Positions 38,199-49,131 of a stretch of DNA of 64,000 bases are shown here, in pieces. This stretch comes from Rhodopseudomonas sp. P2A-2r. Its GTDB lineage: Bacteria > Pseudomonadota > Alphaproteobacteria > Rhizobiales > Xanthobacteraceae. The position numbers and the translations under genes were made by a program. The DNA lies in contig NZ_CP110389.1 in assembly GCF_026015985.1 (NCBI RefSeq), positions 5,736,001-5,800,000 on the forward strand. The letters run 5' to 3'. The notes under the pieces were generated by a model. The model saw nothing but the letters and a program-made list of their open reading frames with translations, was not told the origin of the DNA and did not search any database. Position 1 is the stretch's first letter. The number at the start of each line of letters is the position of its first letter.

Positions 38199-38753
38199 TC
38201 AGCTCTTGTAGTCGACCAGCAGGGCCGAGAACGACGCCGCAGTGCTGCCATTGCTCGCCGCGGTGCCGCTGGAGCTGTAGGAGGTGGACGCCGAGGCAGA
38301 CAGCGATTGCTGCAGCGAGTCCAGCAACTGCTTCAGCAGGTCCGCGGGACTGGTCGTATTATCGGTCGATGAGGCGGCGGACGCATCGGTCGAAGAGCTA
38401 CCGTCCGACGCAGGTTGGTCGCCCGCCCGGCCATGCGCGCCGGCGAAGGCGGCCTTGAACACATCCTTGAGTTCGTTGGCCTGATCGCTGGTCAACTTGC
38501 CGCTGGATACTTCGCCGGAGATCAGGTCGTCGATCTTCGATTTCAAATCGCCAGGGGCGGACTTGGCGCTGCCGGAGCCGCTTGACCTGTCAGCTTGCAG
38601 GGACGAGTCGATGTCAGTGAGCGCCGAGGACAAGGCGCTCTGGTCGGTGGTTGAGATCTTGCCCGAATTGACTTCCGTTTGTAGTTCCTGTTGCAGCTTC
38701 TGAAGCGGCGTAAGATAGTTGCTACTGGTCGAGGCGGCGGAGATGGATGTCAT
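38199..38753 (-). CDS. serine/alanine-rich helical protein of unknown function
   Basis: A 184-residue protein with no signal peptide and no membrane helix. The first 45 residues (MTSISAASTSSNYLTPLQKL onward) and residues 68-105 (DLKSKIDDLISGEVSSGKLTSDQANELKD) look like two related helical segments, each with a GKxxTxxQ-type turn, as in EF-hand-like repeats without the calcium residues. The rest is Ser/Ala/Thr-rich. Lack of a signal and a Ser-rich style recall secreted or flagellar-type substrates, but this is conjecture. It is divergent from the two-component system. Confidence 0.7.
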   Translation of the reverse strand: MTSISAASTSSNYLTPLQKLQQELQTEVNSGKISTTDQSALSSALTDIDSSLQADRSSGSGSAKSAPGDLKSKIDDLISGEVSSGKLTSDQANELKDVFKAAFAGAHGRAGDQPASDGSSSTDASAASSTDNTTSPADLLKQLLDSLQQSLSASASTSYSSSGTAASNGSTAASFSALLVDYKS

Positions 38754-38784
38754 AGGAAGCTCCGTGACGTGGTGGGAGCCTCGA

Positions 38785-38807
38785 CGTTAAGGTTAACGAA
38801 CTTAACG
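38785..38807. promoter_or_regulatory. inverted repeat CGTTAAG-N9-CTTAACG
   Basis: Exact seven-base arms at 38785-38791 and 38801-38807 lie between the Ser-rich gene and the divergent response regulator, with a GGTTAAC in the spacer giving three TTAAC-like units. It may be a binding site for the adjacent OmpR-type regulator, which prefers direct or inverted repeats. It does not fit CtrA spacing. Confidence 0.4.
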
Positions 38808-38919
38808 AGGTGTTGTTTCCGCGGATTGAAATGTTGCATGCTGTTGCCAGTGCATCTTCGGAAATATTTCGAAACAAATATTTTGAGCGGCAACGTCGAA
38901 ATCGGGACAGAACACTGCC

Positions 38920-39657
38920 ATGAGCACACCCCCGAACATCCTTGTCGTCGAGGACGACCGCGAGACGCGCGCGCTGATCGCAAAGTACCTACGTACCAAT
39001 TCCTGCAACGTCACCACCGCCGCCGACGGCCGTGAGATGGAAAAGATCATGGCCGACCGCCGGGTCGACCTCCTGATCCTCGACGTCATGCTGCCCGGCG
39101 AGGACGGGCTCAGCCTGTGCCGCAAGGTGCGTGCCCGCTCGCAACTGCCGATCATCATGCTGACCGCGCGCGGCGAGGACGTCGACAGGATCCTCGGCCT
39201 CGAAATGGGCGCCGACGACTACCTGCCGAAGCCGTTCAATCCGCGCGAACTGCTCGCCCGCATCAACGCTGTGCTGCGCCGCCAGGCTTCGGCGCTCAAC
39301 GCCAGCGCGACGCCGACCGCGACGCCGCTCACCTTCGCCGGCTGGATCATCGACTTCCGGCTGCGCGAGTTGCGCGATCCCGCAGGTGCACGGGTCGCCA
39401 TGACCTCGGCTGAGTTCGATCTGCTGCGCGCCTTCTGCGAACGGCCCGGCCGGGTGCTGTCGCGCGACAGCCTGCTCGACCTGACCCAGGGCCGCAACGC
39501 GGGCTCGTTCGAGCGTAGCATCGACGTGCTGGTCAGCCGTATCCGCCGCAAGATCGAGGTCGATCCTGCCGATGCGCTGCTGATCAAGACGGTGCGTTCC
39601 GGTGGCTACATGTTCACCCCGACGGTGGAAGCAGTCACGACGACCCCGATCAACTGA
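38920..39657 (+). CDS. OmpR-family response regulator
   Basis: A 245-residue DNA-binding regulator. The receiver domain (1-118) has the acidic pair EDD (11-13), phospho-acceptor Asp in LLILDVMLPGEDG (about residue 55), conserved Thr in MLTARG and Lys in DYLPKPFNPREL. The winged-helix output domain (about 135-232) includes TSAEFDLLRAFCERPGRVLSRDSLLDL and RSIDVLVSRIRRKIE. It is followed two bases later by its cognate sensor kinase. Confidence 0.95.
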   Translation: MSTPPNILVVEDDRETRALIAKYLRTNSCNVTTAADGREMEKIMADRRVDLLILDVMLPGEDGLSLCRKVRARSQLPIIMLTARGEDVDRILGLEMGADDYLPKPFNPRELLARINAVLRRQASALNASATPTATPLTFAGWIIDFRLRELRDPAGARVAMTSAEFDLLRAFCERPGRVLSRDSLLDLTQGRNAGSFERSIDVLVSRIRRKIEVDPADALLIKTVRSGGYMFTPTVEAVTTTPIN

Positions 39658-39659
39658 CG

Positions 39660-40994
39660 ATGATCTCGCGATCGAAGCTTTTCGACATCCTGAACCTCAG
39701 GCGCATCAGCGGGCAGATCACCGCTTTGGTGGTGATGTCGATCGTGGCGATCCACATCATGATCACGGTGATCTTCATGATGACGCGCCCAGAGCAAAAT
39801 CAGCCGTTCGATCGCGGCCATGGCGGATTGGTCGCGCTGGTGCGGCTGCTCGGCGCCACCCCCGCAGCCGAGCGCACAACGCTCCTGGCCACGATGCGCG
39901 AGACATTCCCGGAATTCGACATCAAGACCCTGCCACTCGGCACCGCGATCGTAACCGACGATAGTCCCGAATATCCGCGACGCACGCTGCGCCGGATGTT
40001 CGGCAGCAACGGCCGGCTGTTCGTTATCGACAGCGAGGCGGGCCATCGGCTGGGCATCGTGCTTCCGGACGGCACGCTACTGTCGGTCAGCAGCGAGCCG
40101 GAACGGCATCAGCACCAGTTCTGGGGCAGCCCGTTGTTTCCCACCGTCCTGTTCGTCGTCGTCAGCCTGACCCTGCTCGGCCTGTGGGCGGCGCGCGCGC
40201 TCGCAGCACCTCTTTCTTCCTTCGCCAGAGCCGCCGAGGAATTCAGCATCAACGGCGGCGCCGAACCGTTGCCGGAGCGCGGCCCCGAGGAAATCCGCGC
40301 CGTCGCCCGCGCCTTCAATCGCATGCGCGACCGCATCACCGCGCTGATCGACGACCGCAAGGAGATGCTGGCGGCGATCAGCCACGACCTTCGCACACCG
40401 ATCACCCGGCTCCGGCTTCGCGCGGAATTCATCGAGGACGATGGCCATCGCCGCAACATGCTGCGCGACCTCGACCAGATGCGATCGATGCTGGAATCCG
40501 TTCTCTCGGTTCTGAAGTACGACCGCAGGTTGGAGGCCATGACCCTCACCGATATCGCCTCGACGCTGCAACTGGTCGCCGACCAGTTCGCCGACATGGG
40601 CCAGGCCGTGGCCTATGTCGGCCCGCCCCACGCCATGGCGATGGCCCGGCCGGACGACCTGCACCGCGCCGTGACCAACCTGGTGGAGAATGCCGCGCGG
40701 TTCGGCACGACGACCAGGATCCGGTTGACCGTGTCGGACTCTGCAGCAACCATCGACGTCGAGGACGACGGCCCCGGCATTTCCGACGCCCTGAAGAGCG
40801 CCGTGCTGCAACCCTTCGTGCGTGGCGACCACGCCCGCAACATGGACGAGGCCTCCGGTTTCGGCCTCGGCCTGTCCATCGCGCGCACCATCTCCCAGGC
40901 TCATGGCGGCGAATTGAGTCTCCACGACTGCCAACCGCAAGGCCTGATCGTCCGCATCGTGCTTCCCGTGCGGATGCACAGCAAGGCGGCATAG
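39660..40994 (+). CDS. EnvZ-type sensor histidine kinase
   Basis: A 444-residue membrane kinase pairing with the upstream regulator. Two membrane helices (about 20-42 and 160-182) bracket a periplasmic sensor loop of about 115 residues. A HAMP domain, a HisKA domain with H-box MLAAISHDLRTPITRLRLR (His near 243) and an ATPase domain with LVENAARFG, DDGPGIS and GFGLGLSIART follow. The arrangement is that of EnvZ-like kinases; the signal is unknown. Confidence 0.95.
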   Translation: MISRSKLFDILNLRRISGQITALVVMSIVAIHIMITVIFMMTRPEQNQPFDRGHGGLVALVRLLGATPAAERTTLLATMRETFPEFDIKTLPLGTAIVTDDSPEYPRRTLRRMFGSNGRLFVIDSEAGHRLGIVLPDGTLLSVSSEPERHQHQFWGSPLFPTVLFVVVSLTLLGLWAARALAAPLSSFARAAEEFSINGGAEPLPERGPEEIRAVARAFNRMRDRITALIDDRKEMLAAISHDLRTPITRLRLRAEFIEDDGHRRNMLRDLDQMRSMLESVLSVLKYDRRLEAMTLTDIASTLQLVADQFADMGQAVAYVGPPHAMAMARPDDLHRAVTNLVENAARFGTTTRIRLTVSDSAATIDVEDDGPGISDALKSAVLQPFVRGDHARNMDEASGFGLGLSIARTISQAHGGELSLHDCQPQGLIVRIVLPVRMHSKAA

Positions 40995-41000
40995 CACGTT

Positions 41001-41031
41001 CTTACCTCTCCCTGCTTGCGGGAAAGGTAAG
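41001..41031. terminator. bidirectional hairpin terminator
   Basis: Twelve-base arms with one mismatch (CTTACCTCTCCC at 41001-41012 and GGGAAAGGTAAG at 41020-41031) lie between the kinase stop and the convergent membrane-protein stop. Confidence 0.65.
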
Positions 41032-41047
41032 ACGAGACCCACTCACT

Positions 41048-42550
41048 TCAGTTCTTCTCAGGCCGTACCAGCGGCTCGGCGCTGTGCACCGCGCCCGGCT
41101 TGCGCAAGTGGATGGTGGCGAGATCGTCGCTGTAGATCTTCTGCCAGCCGTCCATGTGGTCGAGCAACGTAGTTGCTGCACTTTGGGTCCGCAGCAAGGT
41201 CGCCTCGATGTCGTAGTCCCTGAGCAGGTGGAACAGGCTCTCCGGCTGCAACAGCCCGCTGGCATTGTTGTGGTCGATGAAGAATTTCTCGCCGAACAGT
41301 TCGGTACGGCCGTCGATGAAGGTCGGCACTCCCTGGGCGATCAGATAGCCGCCGAAATCGTAATCGTTGAACACGCGGGCGAGTTTCAGCTTCTTCAGCT
41401 CGGTCACCGCTGCCACCGGCGACTGGCGCGGGTCCGGCGAATAGCGATCGAGAGAGGCGGCCAACACGGTCGCGGCCAGCAGGCAGACGCCGAATGCGGC
41501 GTAGAATCCATACGGCCGCGGCGCGTCATCCGCCGCCGCGCTGGCGGCGCCGATCTGCGGGGCCAGCGGCGCCGCGACCAACAACGGCGCCAGCAGCGCG
41601 AAGATTTCCTGGTTGCGCGCGGCGCCGAGCGCCATGTGCAGCAGCCCGAGCAACATCACGACCCGCAACGGCGGCAGCGTGGCGCCGCGCAACAGCACGA
41701 GGCCGATCATGGTCAGCAGGCAGATTTCGAACAGGCCGAGGCTGCTGAAATCCACCGCGTGCCATTCGCCGATCAGTTTCAAGGCCTCGCCCAGGCCGAG
41801 GATTTTTCGCGCCGCCAGCAGCGCGTCCCAGCCATAGGGCGTGATGCAACTCGCGGCGACCGCGGCGATGGCGAACAGCGCCCAGCGCAGCATGAGCCCG
41901 CGGCGCGCACCACGCTCGGCATTCCACACGGCATCGAGTGCGATTGGGGCGATCAGCGCAAGGCCGAGGACAAAGCCGCCATGCAGGTTGGCCCACAGCG
42001 CCATCAGCGGCAGCAACGCGAAGGACGGCGCGCCGCGGCGGTCCGCAGCGGCAATCAATCCGGCGACCCAGGTCACCATCACCGGCATGGCCAGCACGTG
42101 CGGTCGCGCCAGCAGATGCGGCGCCGTCAACGTGATCGCCGCCGCGACGAAGATCAGCGCGGCGCTGTCGCTGAGGCGCCGCGTCAATTCGCGCGCCAGC
42201 AGCGCGAAGGTCAGCGCGATCGCGGCCGCGGCCAGTACCACCGGCCCGGCCCAGCCGGCGATCGACCACGCTTGCGCATAGAGCACCTGCGCCAGCCACT
42301 GGGTCGAGATCCACGGCTGGCCGTGCATGGTGAAGGAGAACGTGTCCACCTGCGGCACCGCGCGGTGCGCGACGATCCACTGGCCGAGGGTGATCTGCCA
42401 CAGCGTATCGGGATCGCGCAGCAGCCGGTTGCCGGCATAGAGCAGCAGGCCGTAGAGGCCGACGCCGACCCACAGCGCCAGGCCGCCGCGCACAGTGCGG
42501 CGAAGCGCGACGGGATGGGTCATGGAAATGGTCATCGGCGGACCTGACAC
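41048..42550 (-). CDS. large polytopic membrane protein, glycosyltransferase-C-like
   Basis: A 500-residue protein with about ten hydrophobic helices. The first periplasmic loop (RLLRDPDTLWQITLGQWIVAHRAVPQVDTFSFT) has an early Asp-Pro-Asp like the catalytic loop of GT-C glycosyltransferases of the ArnT/PMT type, followed by QPWISTQWLAQVL. The soluble C-terminal part (about 390-500: RVFNDYDFGGYLI, PTFIDGRTELFGEKF) is typical of a family of bacterial hypothetical membrane proteins. Transfer of a lipid-linked sugar is inferred only. A second start six codons in is possible. No glycan cluster is adjacent. Confidence 0.8.
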   Translation of the reverse strand: MSGPPMTISMTHPVALRRTVRGGLALWVGVGLYGLLLYAGNRLLRDPDTLWQITLGQWIVAHRAVPQVDTFSFTMHGQPWISTQWLAQVLYAQAWSIAGWAGPVVLAAAAIALTFALLARELTRRLSDSAALIFVAAAITLTAPHLLARPHVLAMPVMVTWVAGLIAAADRRGAPSFALLPLMALWANLHGGFVLGLALIAPIALDAVWNAERGARRGLMLRWALFAIAAVAASCITPYGWDALLAARKILGLGEALKLIGEWHAVDFSSLGLFEICLLTMIGLVLLRGATLPPLRVVMLLGLLHMALGAARNQEIFALLAPLLVAAPLAPQIGAASAAADDAPRPYGFYAAFGVCLLAATVLAASLDRYSPDPRQSPVAAVTELKKLKLARVFNDYDFGGYLIAQGVPTFIDGRTELFGEKFFIDHNNASGLLQPESLFHLLRDYDIEATLLRTQSAATTLLDHMDGWQKIYSDDLATIHLRKPGAVHSAEPLVRPEKN

Positions 42551-42726
42551 GAGCCGGAAATGGCGCCGGATGGAACCACGGTGCGGCTAATTGTTGGTAA
42601 ATCCGAATGAAAACGGCAGCGAAGTTGCCACAGAAAGGCGTTATTCGGCCGTCAAACCGCCCCGCGGATGACGCCCCCGGGCGCAAACGATTCGCTATGA
42701 TCCAAGACCCTTTCGGAAGCTGCCTG

Positions 42727-43203
42727 ATGAAATTCCTGACCTTGCTGGCGTTCGCCGGGATCACCGCCCTCTCGGCCCAACCTGCTCTGGCCCAGAAGGC
42801 CGCCTATGATGCGATGGTCGCCAGCCATGCCCAGGCCAATGGCGTTCCGGAGGCTCTGGTGCACCGGGTGATCGTGCGCGAGAGCAAGTACAACGCCTCG
42901 CTGATCGGTCGCGGCGGCACCATCGGCCTGATGCAGATCAAGCTCGCCACCGCGCGCGGCCTTGGCTACACCGGCACCGCGGAGGGACTGCGCGATCCCG
43001 CCACCAACCTGACCTATGCGGTGAAATATCTCGCCGGTGCGTTCCGCGCGGCGGGTGGCGACCTCAACCGCGCCGTCTCCTATTATGCCGGCGGCTACTA
43101 CTATGCCGCCAAGCGGCAGCGCCATCATCGCGAGCCGATTGCCCTGCCGCCGCGGCTGGACGAGTTGACCAGCGCCAGCGCGCAGGTTGCGCCGAAGGAA
43201 TAG
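42727..43203 (+). CDS. lytic transglycosylase (SLT domain)
   Basis: A small periplasmic muramidase-like enzyme of 158 residues. The signal peptide (MKFLTLLAFAGITALSAQPALA) is followed by a Slt domain: the catalytic Glu lies in VHRVIVRESKYNASLIG, then GGTIGLMQIKLATARGLGY and the Asn/Tyr motif LTYAVKYLAGAFRAAGGDLNRAVSYYAGGYY. ATG 42727 is used because it starts the signal peptide; longer starts at 42607 and 42697 add unrelated residues. It lies just upstream of the thiamine riboswitch and is transcribed separately. Confidence 0.9.
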   Translation: MKFLTLLAFAGITALSAQPALAQKAAYDAMVASHAQANGVPEALVHRVIVRESKYNASLIGRGGTIGLMQIKLATARGLGYTGTAEGLRDPATNLTYAVKYLAGAFRAAGGDLNRAVSYYAGGYYYAAKRQRHHREPIALPPRLDELTSASAQVAPKE

Positions 43204-43305
43204 AGCACTCGTCGAAATCTCCAAAGCCGTGGCGGTTCCCTGCCACGAAGCGACGCAATTCGCCCTGCCTACGTTGACACCCCGGCCCATGAGCTTACAT
43301 TGGAG

Positions 43306-43432
43306 CCGTTCCGAGGGGAGCTCCGACGAGGAGCTGAGATACCGCAAGCTCGCATCTGCCGTTCCGGCAAATAGCGAGACCGCGGTGACCCTTTGAACCT
43401 GATCCGGGTCATGCCGGCGAAGGGACAGGGAT
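43306..43432 (+). promoter_or_regulatory. TPP riboswitch (THI box)
   Basis: The thiamine pyrophosphate aptamer is recognised by GAGGGGAGC (about 43313-43321), the CTGAGATA core (43334-43341) and the pyrophosphate-side block ACCCTTTGAACCTGATCCGG followed by GTCATGCCGGCGAAGGGA (43388-43425). It directly abuts the thiO start at 43431, and its 3' strand AGGGACAGGG can double as the ribosome site. This implies control of translation initiation by hiding the ribosome site when TPP is bound. Confidence 0.95.
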
Positions 43433-44484
43433 GTTTCAGAGTTCGACTCCACAAGGGGGCTTGCGCCCGCCGCACGTCATAACGATTCACCGGTTGCCGT
43501 GATCGGCGCAGGCATTGCCGGTGCCTGGCAGGCGCTCGCCTTCGCGCAGGCCGGCCATAACGTTACATTGTACGAGCGCGATACGCCGGAGATGACCCAG
43601 GCCACCAGCCACTGGGCCGGCGGCATGCTGGCGCCGTGGTGCGAGGCGGAGGTCGCGGAACCCGTGGTCACCCGGCTCGGCCTGCGCTCGCTCGACCTGT
43701 GGCGCGCGGAACTGCCGGAGACGCCGTTCAACGGCTCGCTGGTGGTGGCACATCCGCGCGACCGCAGCGATTTTGAGCGTTTTGCCACCATGACGTCGCA
43801 CCATCGCAGGCTTGATGCCCAGGGGCTCACTGCACTCGAGCCATCGCTGGAGGGCCGCTTTCGCGAAGGCCTGTTCTTCCCCGATGAAGGCCACGTGGCG
43901 CCGCGCAGCGTGCTGCCGCAACTGCATGCGCGATTGAAGGCCGCGGGCGGCACGATCGCCTTCAACACCGCGGTCGATCCCGATGCGTTGGACGGCATCG
44001 TCATCGACTGCCGCGGCCTGTTCGCGCGCGACGCCCAGCCCGGCTTGCGCGGCGTCAAGGGCGAGATGATCATGATCGAGACCGACGAGGTTTCGCTGGC
44101 CCGCCCGGTGCGGCTGATGCATCCGCGCTGGCCGCTGTATGTGATCCCGCGCGGCAACAACCTGTTCATGCTCGGCGCCACCTCGCTGGAGAGCGAGGAC
44201 CCCGCGTCAGCGTGCGCTCGGCGCTGGAACTGCTGAGCGCCGCCTATGCCGTGCATCCGGCCTTCGCCGAAGCACGGATTCTCGAATTCGGCGCCGGCCT
44301 GCGCCCGGCCTTTCCCGACAATTTGCCGCGCATCGCCATCGACCAGCAGCACGGCGCGCGCCAGCGCATCGCCGTGAACGGCCTCTACCGCCACGGATTC
44401 CTGCTGGCGCCAGCGCTGGCCGAACTGACCTTGGCCTATGTGCAACGCGGCGTGATCGACAACGAGGTGATGCAATGCGCGTGA
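43431..44484 (+). CDS. thiO: ThiO, glycine oxidase (two frame breaks)
   Basis: A FAD-dependent enzyme that oxidises glycine to the imine used by ThiG for the thiazole ring. The flavin motif VAVIGAGIAGAWQALAFAQAGH is near residue 20-40, and HWAGGMLAPWCEAE, RGVKGEMI and FGAGLRPAFPDNLP follow. The first 20 or so codons from ATG 43431 (MFQSSTPQGG) are one frame off the body; one G added to the run 43455-43459 joins them. A second break near 44207-44213 separates GATSLESEDPA from VRSALELLSAAYAV. Both are single missing bases. It overlaps thiS by 10 bases. Confidence 0.88.
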
Positions 44485-44672
44485 TCGTCAACGGCGAACA
44501 CCGGGACATCGAGGCTGATCATGTGGATGCGCTGCTGAAGGAGCTGGAGTACGAGGGCTCGCACTGCGCCATCGCGCTGAACTTCGACGTGGTGCCGCGC
44601 AGCCGGTGGGCCCGGACGCCGCTGAAGAACGGCGACGAGATCGAGATCATCACGCCGCGACAGGGAGGGTGA
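44475..44672 (+). CDS. thiS: ThiS, sulfur carrier protein
   Basis: A 65-residue ubiquitin-like carrier. It starts MRVIVNGEHRDIEADHVDAL and ends in the required Gly-Gly (RQGG), whose thiocarboxylate donates sulfur to ThiG. NGDEIEIITP near the end is the usual family block. It overlaps the end of thiO, consistent with coupled translation. The activating ThiF-type enzyme is not in the window. Confidence 0.96.
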   Translation: MRVIVNGEHRDIEADHVDALLKELEYEGSHCAIALNFDVVPRSRWARTPLKNGDEIEIITPRQGG

Positions 44673-44716
44673 AGATGAACGATCAACATACGCAGCTGTC
44701 ACACCACGCTCCGCTG

Positions 44717-44834
44717 TCATCGCCCGGCCGCGCGCACTTGCGCGCAAGGACCGGGCGACCCAGTACACGCCGGCTTCTCGATTCTAGCCGCGCCGTCCGT
44801 GTTTACTGGATCCCCGCTTTCGCGGGGATGACAA
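44717..44834. repeat. two intergenic palindromic repeats between thiS and thiG
   Basis: The first unit has arms CGCCCGGCC and, after GCGCGCacttGCGCGC, GGACCGGGCG. The second is a hairpin ATCCCCGC-TTTC-GCGGGGAT at 44810-44829 in the familiar form TACTGGATCCCCGCTTTCGC. Both are common in Bradyrhizobiaceae genomes and produce spurious [12 protein letters not shown] peptides. They lie inside the transcription unit and may stabilise or trim the mRNA. Confidence 0.65.
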
Positions 44835-44871
44835 TCGCGTGCGGGGCGACAGCGACTGCAGGATTCGCGGC

Positions 44872-45666
44872 ATGAGCAAACCGATGCTGAACTTCTACGG
44901 CAAAACCTTTCCCTCCCGCCTGCTGATCGGCTCGGCGCTGTATCCGTCGCCGGCGATCATGCAGGATGCGATCCGCGCCTCGGGCGCCGGCATTGTCACG
45001 GTCTCGCTGCGCCGCGAATCCGCCGGCGGCAAGACCGGCGATGCGTTCTGGTCGCTGATCCGTGAGCTCGACGTCACCGTGCTGCCCAACACCGCCGGCT
45101 GCCGCAGCGTGCGCGAGGCGGTGACCACGGCCAAACTGGCGCGCGAACTGTTCGGCACGCCGTGGATCAAGCTCGAAGTGATCGCCGACAACGACACGCT
45201 GCAGCCCGACGTGGTCGGTCTCGTCGAGGCCGCGACGATCCTGATCAAGGACGGTTTTGAAGTCTTCCCCTATTGCACCGAGGATCTCAGCGTCGCGCTG
45301 CGGCTGGTGGACGCCGGCTGCAAGGTGGTGATGCCGTGGGCGGCGCCGATCGGCAGCGCACGCGGCATCATCAACCGCGACGCGCTGAAGCTGATGCGCG
45401 ATCGGCTGCCGGATATCACTTTGGTGGTCGACGCCGGGCTCGGCGCCCCCAGCCACGCCGCCGAAGCGCTGGAACTCGGCTACGACGCCGTGCTGCTCAA
45501 CACTGCGGTGGCAAAAGCCGCCGATCCCGTCGCCATGGCCAACGCCTTTCGCCTCGCCGTCGAGGCCGGCCGCACCGCTTTTGAGGCCGGGCTGATGGAC
45601 GCCCGCGATTTCGCCTCTCCCTCCACTCCAGTCATCGGGACACCCTTCTGGCATGCCGTATCCTGA
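44872..45666 (+). CDS. thiG: ThiG, thiazole synthase
   Basis: ThiG builds the thiazole phosphate from deoxyxylulose phosphate, dehydroglycine and ThiS thiocarboxylate. The 264-residue barrel has the family blocks [15 protein letters not shown] (about 12-26), [15 protein letters not shown], the Schiff-base region [16 protein letters not shown] with its Lys, and [27 protein letters not shown] near the C-terminus. ATG 44872 is preferred to an upstream in-frame codon at 44839. It overlaps thiE by 14 bases. Confidence 0.96.
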   Translation: MSKPMLNFYGKTFPSRLLIGSALYPSPAIMQDAIRASGAGIVTVSLRRESAGGKTGDAFWSLIRELDVTVLPNTAGCRSVREAVTTAKLARELFGTPWIKLEVIADNDTLQPDVVGLVEAATILIKDGFEVFPYCTEDLSVALRLVDAGCKVVMPWAAPIGSARGIINRDALKLMRDRLPDITLVVDAGLGAPSHAAEALELGYDAVLLNTAVAKAADPVAMANAFRLAVEAGRTAFEAGLMDARDFASPSTPVIGTPFWHAVS

Positions 45667-46261
45667 CCGCTTCTATCCCGTGGTGGCGACGCTGGACTGG
45701 ATCCGGCGGCTGACCGCGCTCGGCGTCGGCACCGTGCAGCTGCGCGCAAAAGACCTCGACGACGGCGCCGCACTGCAGATCGTCACCGACGCGCTGGAGA
45801 TCACGAAGGGCACGGCGACAAAGCTCGTGGTCAACGACTACTGGCGCGCGGCGATCGTCGCAGGTGCCGAGCACCTGCATCTCGGCCAGGAGGATCTGGT
45901 CGAAGCCGATCTCGATGCAATCCGCGACGCCGGGCTGACGCTGGGCATCTCGACCCACGACGACGAGGAACTGGAGACCGCGCTGCGCGCCAAGCCCGAC
46001 TACATCGCGCTGGGGCCGATCTTCCCCACCACGCTGAAATCCATGCGCTTCGCGCCGCAGGGCATCCCCAAGCTCACCACCTGGAAGGCGCGCATCGGCA
46101 CCATCCCGCTGGTGGCCATCGGCGGCATCAAGCTGGAACAGGCCGCGGAGATCTACGCCGCCGGCGCCGATTCCATCGCCGTGGTCAGCGACGTCACGCA
46201 AAATGCCGATCCGGATGCGCGCGTGCGCGCGTGGCTTGGCGCAAGCGCGGAGGTGGCGTGA
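45653..46261 (+). CDS. thiE: ThiE, thiamine-phosphate synthase
   Basis: ThiE couples hydroxymethylpyrimidine pyrophosphate to thiazole phosphate. The 202-residue barrel has [17 protein letters not shown] (about 28-44), [25 protein letters not shown] (about 58-82), [25 protein letters not shown] and [27 protein letters not shown]. The pyrophosphate-binding loop and Asp of NDYW are present. It overlaps thiG, so translation is probably coupled. Confidence 0.95.
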   Translation: MPYPDRFYPVVATLDWIRRLTALGVGTVQLRAKDLDDGAALQIVTDALEITKGTATKLVVNDYWRAAIVAGAEHLHLGQEDLVEADLDAIRDAGLTLGISTHDDEELETALRAKPDYIALGPIFPTTLKSMRFAPQGIPKLTTWKARIGTIPLVAIGGIKLEQAAEIYAAGADSIAVVSDVTQNADPDARVRAWLGASAEVA

Positions 46262-46282
46262 TGGACAACGAACTCTGCAAAA

Positions 46283-48397
<2,115 letters not shown>

Positions 48398-48406
48398 AGC
48401 AACAAG

Positions 48407-48444
48407 CGTAGGGCGGGCTAGCCGAAGGCGTAACCCGCCCTACG
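48407..48444. terminator. hairpin at the end of the thiamine operon
   Basis: Perfect 11-bp arms CGTAGGGCGGG and CCCGCCCTACG enclose a 16-base loop just after the thiC stop. It belongs to the GTAGGGCGGGTTAGCC family of dispersed repeats and lacks a T tract, so it may act as an mRNA 3' end protector or weak terminator. Confidence 0.55.
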
Positions 48445-48653
48445 ATCGCAACACGATGCTACGTTTCACCGAACTGACCATCCGCATCGACGTCACCGGC
48501 CCATCGTGCGTCTGACAGTTCTTGCCGGTCGGCGGATGGCCGATTGCCTGCCCGCTCCACAAGGCCCAGGCTTCGTTGAACCGCCATCCCGGCTCGCGCG
48601 ACAGATCGCCGGTGCGCGCCGGAAGGGTGCGCTTATCTCGCGGGGTTACGGCC

Positions 48654-49007
48654 ATGGCTTTCCGACGGGCTGCTTTCATCGTTGCGTTAGCGGGCGTCAT
48701 TGCAGGCGCTTCGGCCACAACCGCGCTGGCGCTGGGGGACGGGCCGGCGATCGCGAGCGACTGGGCCGACCTGGCGGCGCCGCGCGAAGAATGCTTCGCA
48801 CGCGGCGAGGCGGCGATCCGGCACATGGATTTCGGCGAGATCGAGCGCACGAAATATTCCCGTTTCGCCAGCCGGGAGGACTACACGATCTCGGTGCGCT
48901 GCGAGCCGGAAAAGAGCATCGTACTGTTTCTCGCCGCCGGCAGCGACCGCCAGCGAGCCCATGCGCTGCAACTCAATCTGCAGCGAAACTACCTGATGGA
49001 GAAATAG
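48654..49007 (+). CDS. small exported protein of unknown function
   Basis: A 117-residue protein from ATG 48654 (MAFRRAAFIVALAGVIAGAS) with a signal peptide cleaved near ALALG. The mature part is about 90 residues, has two Cys (CFARGE and VRCEPE) that could form a disulfide, and contains the phrase TISVRCEPEKSIVLFLAAGSD. I do not recognise a family. Upstream codons to 48522 do not resemble a protein start. Confidence 0.7.
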   Translation: MAFRRAAFIVALAGVIAGASATTALALGDGPAIASDWADLAAPREECFARGEAAIRHMDFGEIERTKYSRFASREDYTISVRCEPEKSIVLFLAAGSDRQRAHALQLNLQRNYLMEK

Positions 49008-49012
49008 CAAGC

Positions 49013-49041
49013 GTAGCCGCATGAGCGCAGCGATATGCGGG
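49013..49041. repeat. palindromic repeat, ATGAGCGCAGCGATA family
   Basis: GTAGCCGCATGAGCGCAGCG followed by ATATGCGGG, with CCGCAT/ATGCGG arms. One of several copies in 49-54 kb (see 50067, 51833 and 53791), each sitting just beyond a gene end. Confidence 0.6.
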
Positions 49042-49131
49042 TTCCAGCGCGCTCCAGCTGCTTTGCAAATCTCCCCAGCGTTGATATCTCTTCCCCATCG
49101 CAAGGCTGAAAAGCTGCTGGAGATAGAATTT

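Noticed and set aside
38785..38807. CtrA box in the triple-TTAA cluster
   Set aside because: No pair of TTAA elements has the seven-base spacing; it is better described as an inverted repeat.
40184..42547. A 787-codon plus-strand frame over the sensor kinase and membrane protein
   Set aside because: The composition (Arg/His/Gln-rich, no family motifs) is that of a GC-rich shadow, and both overlapped genes are well supported.
43431..44484. thiO as a true pseudogene
   Set aside because: Two breaks occur, but both are single missing bases like those in essential genes, the flanking thi genes are intact, and the domain motifs are well kept. A pseudogene remains possible until reads are checked.
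44606..44875. 89-codon ORF ending in an [12 protein letters not shown] peptide
   Set aside because: It is translated from a dispersed intergenic palindrome and is a familiar artefact.
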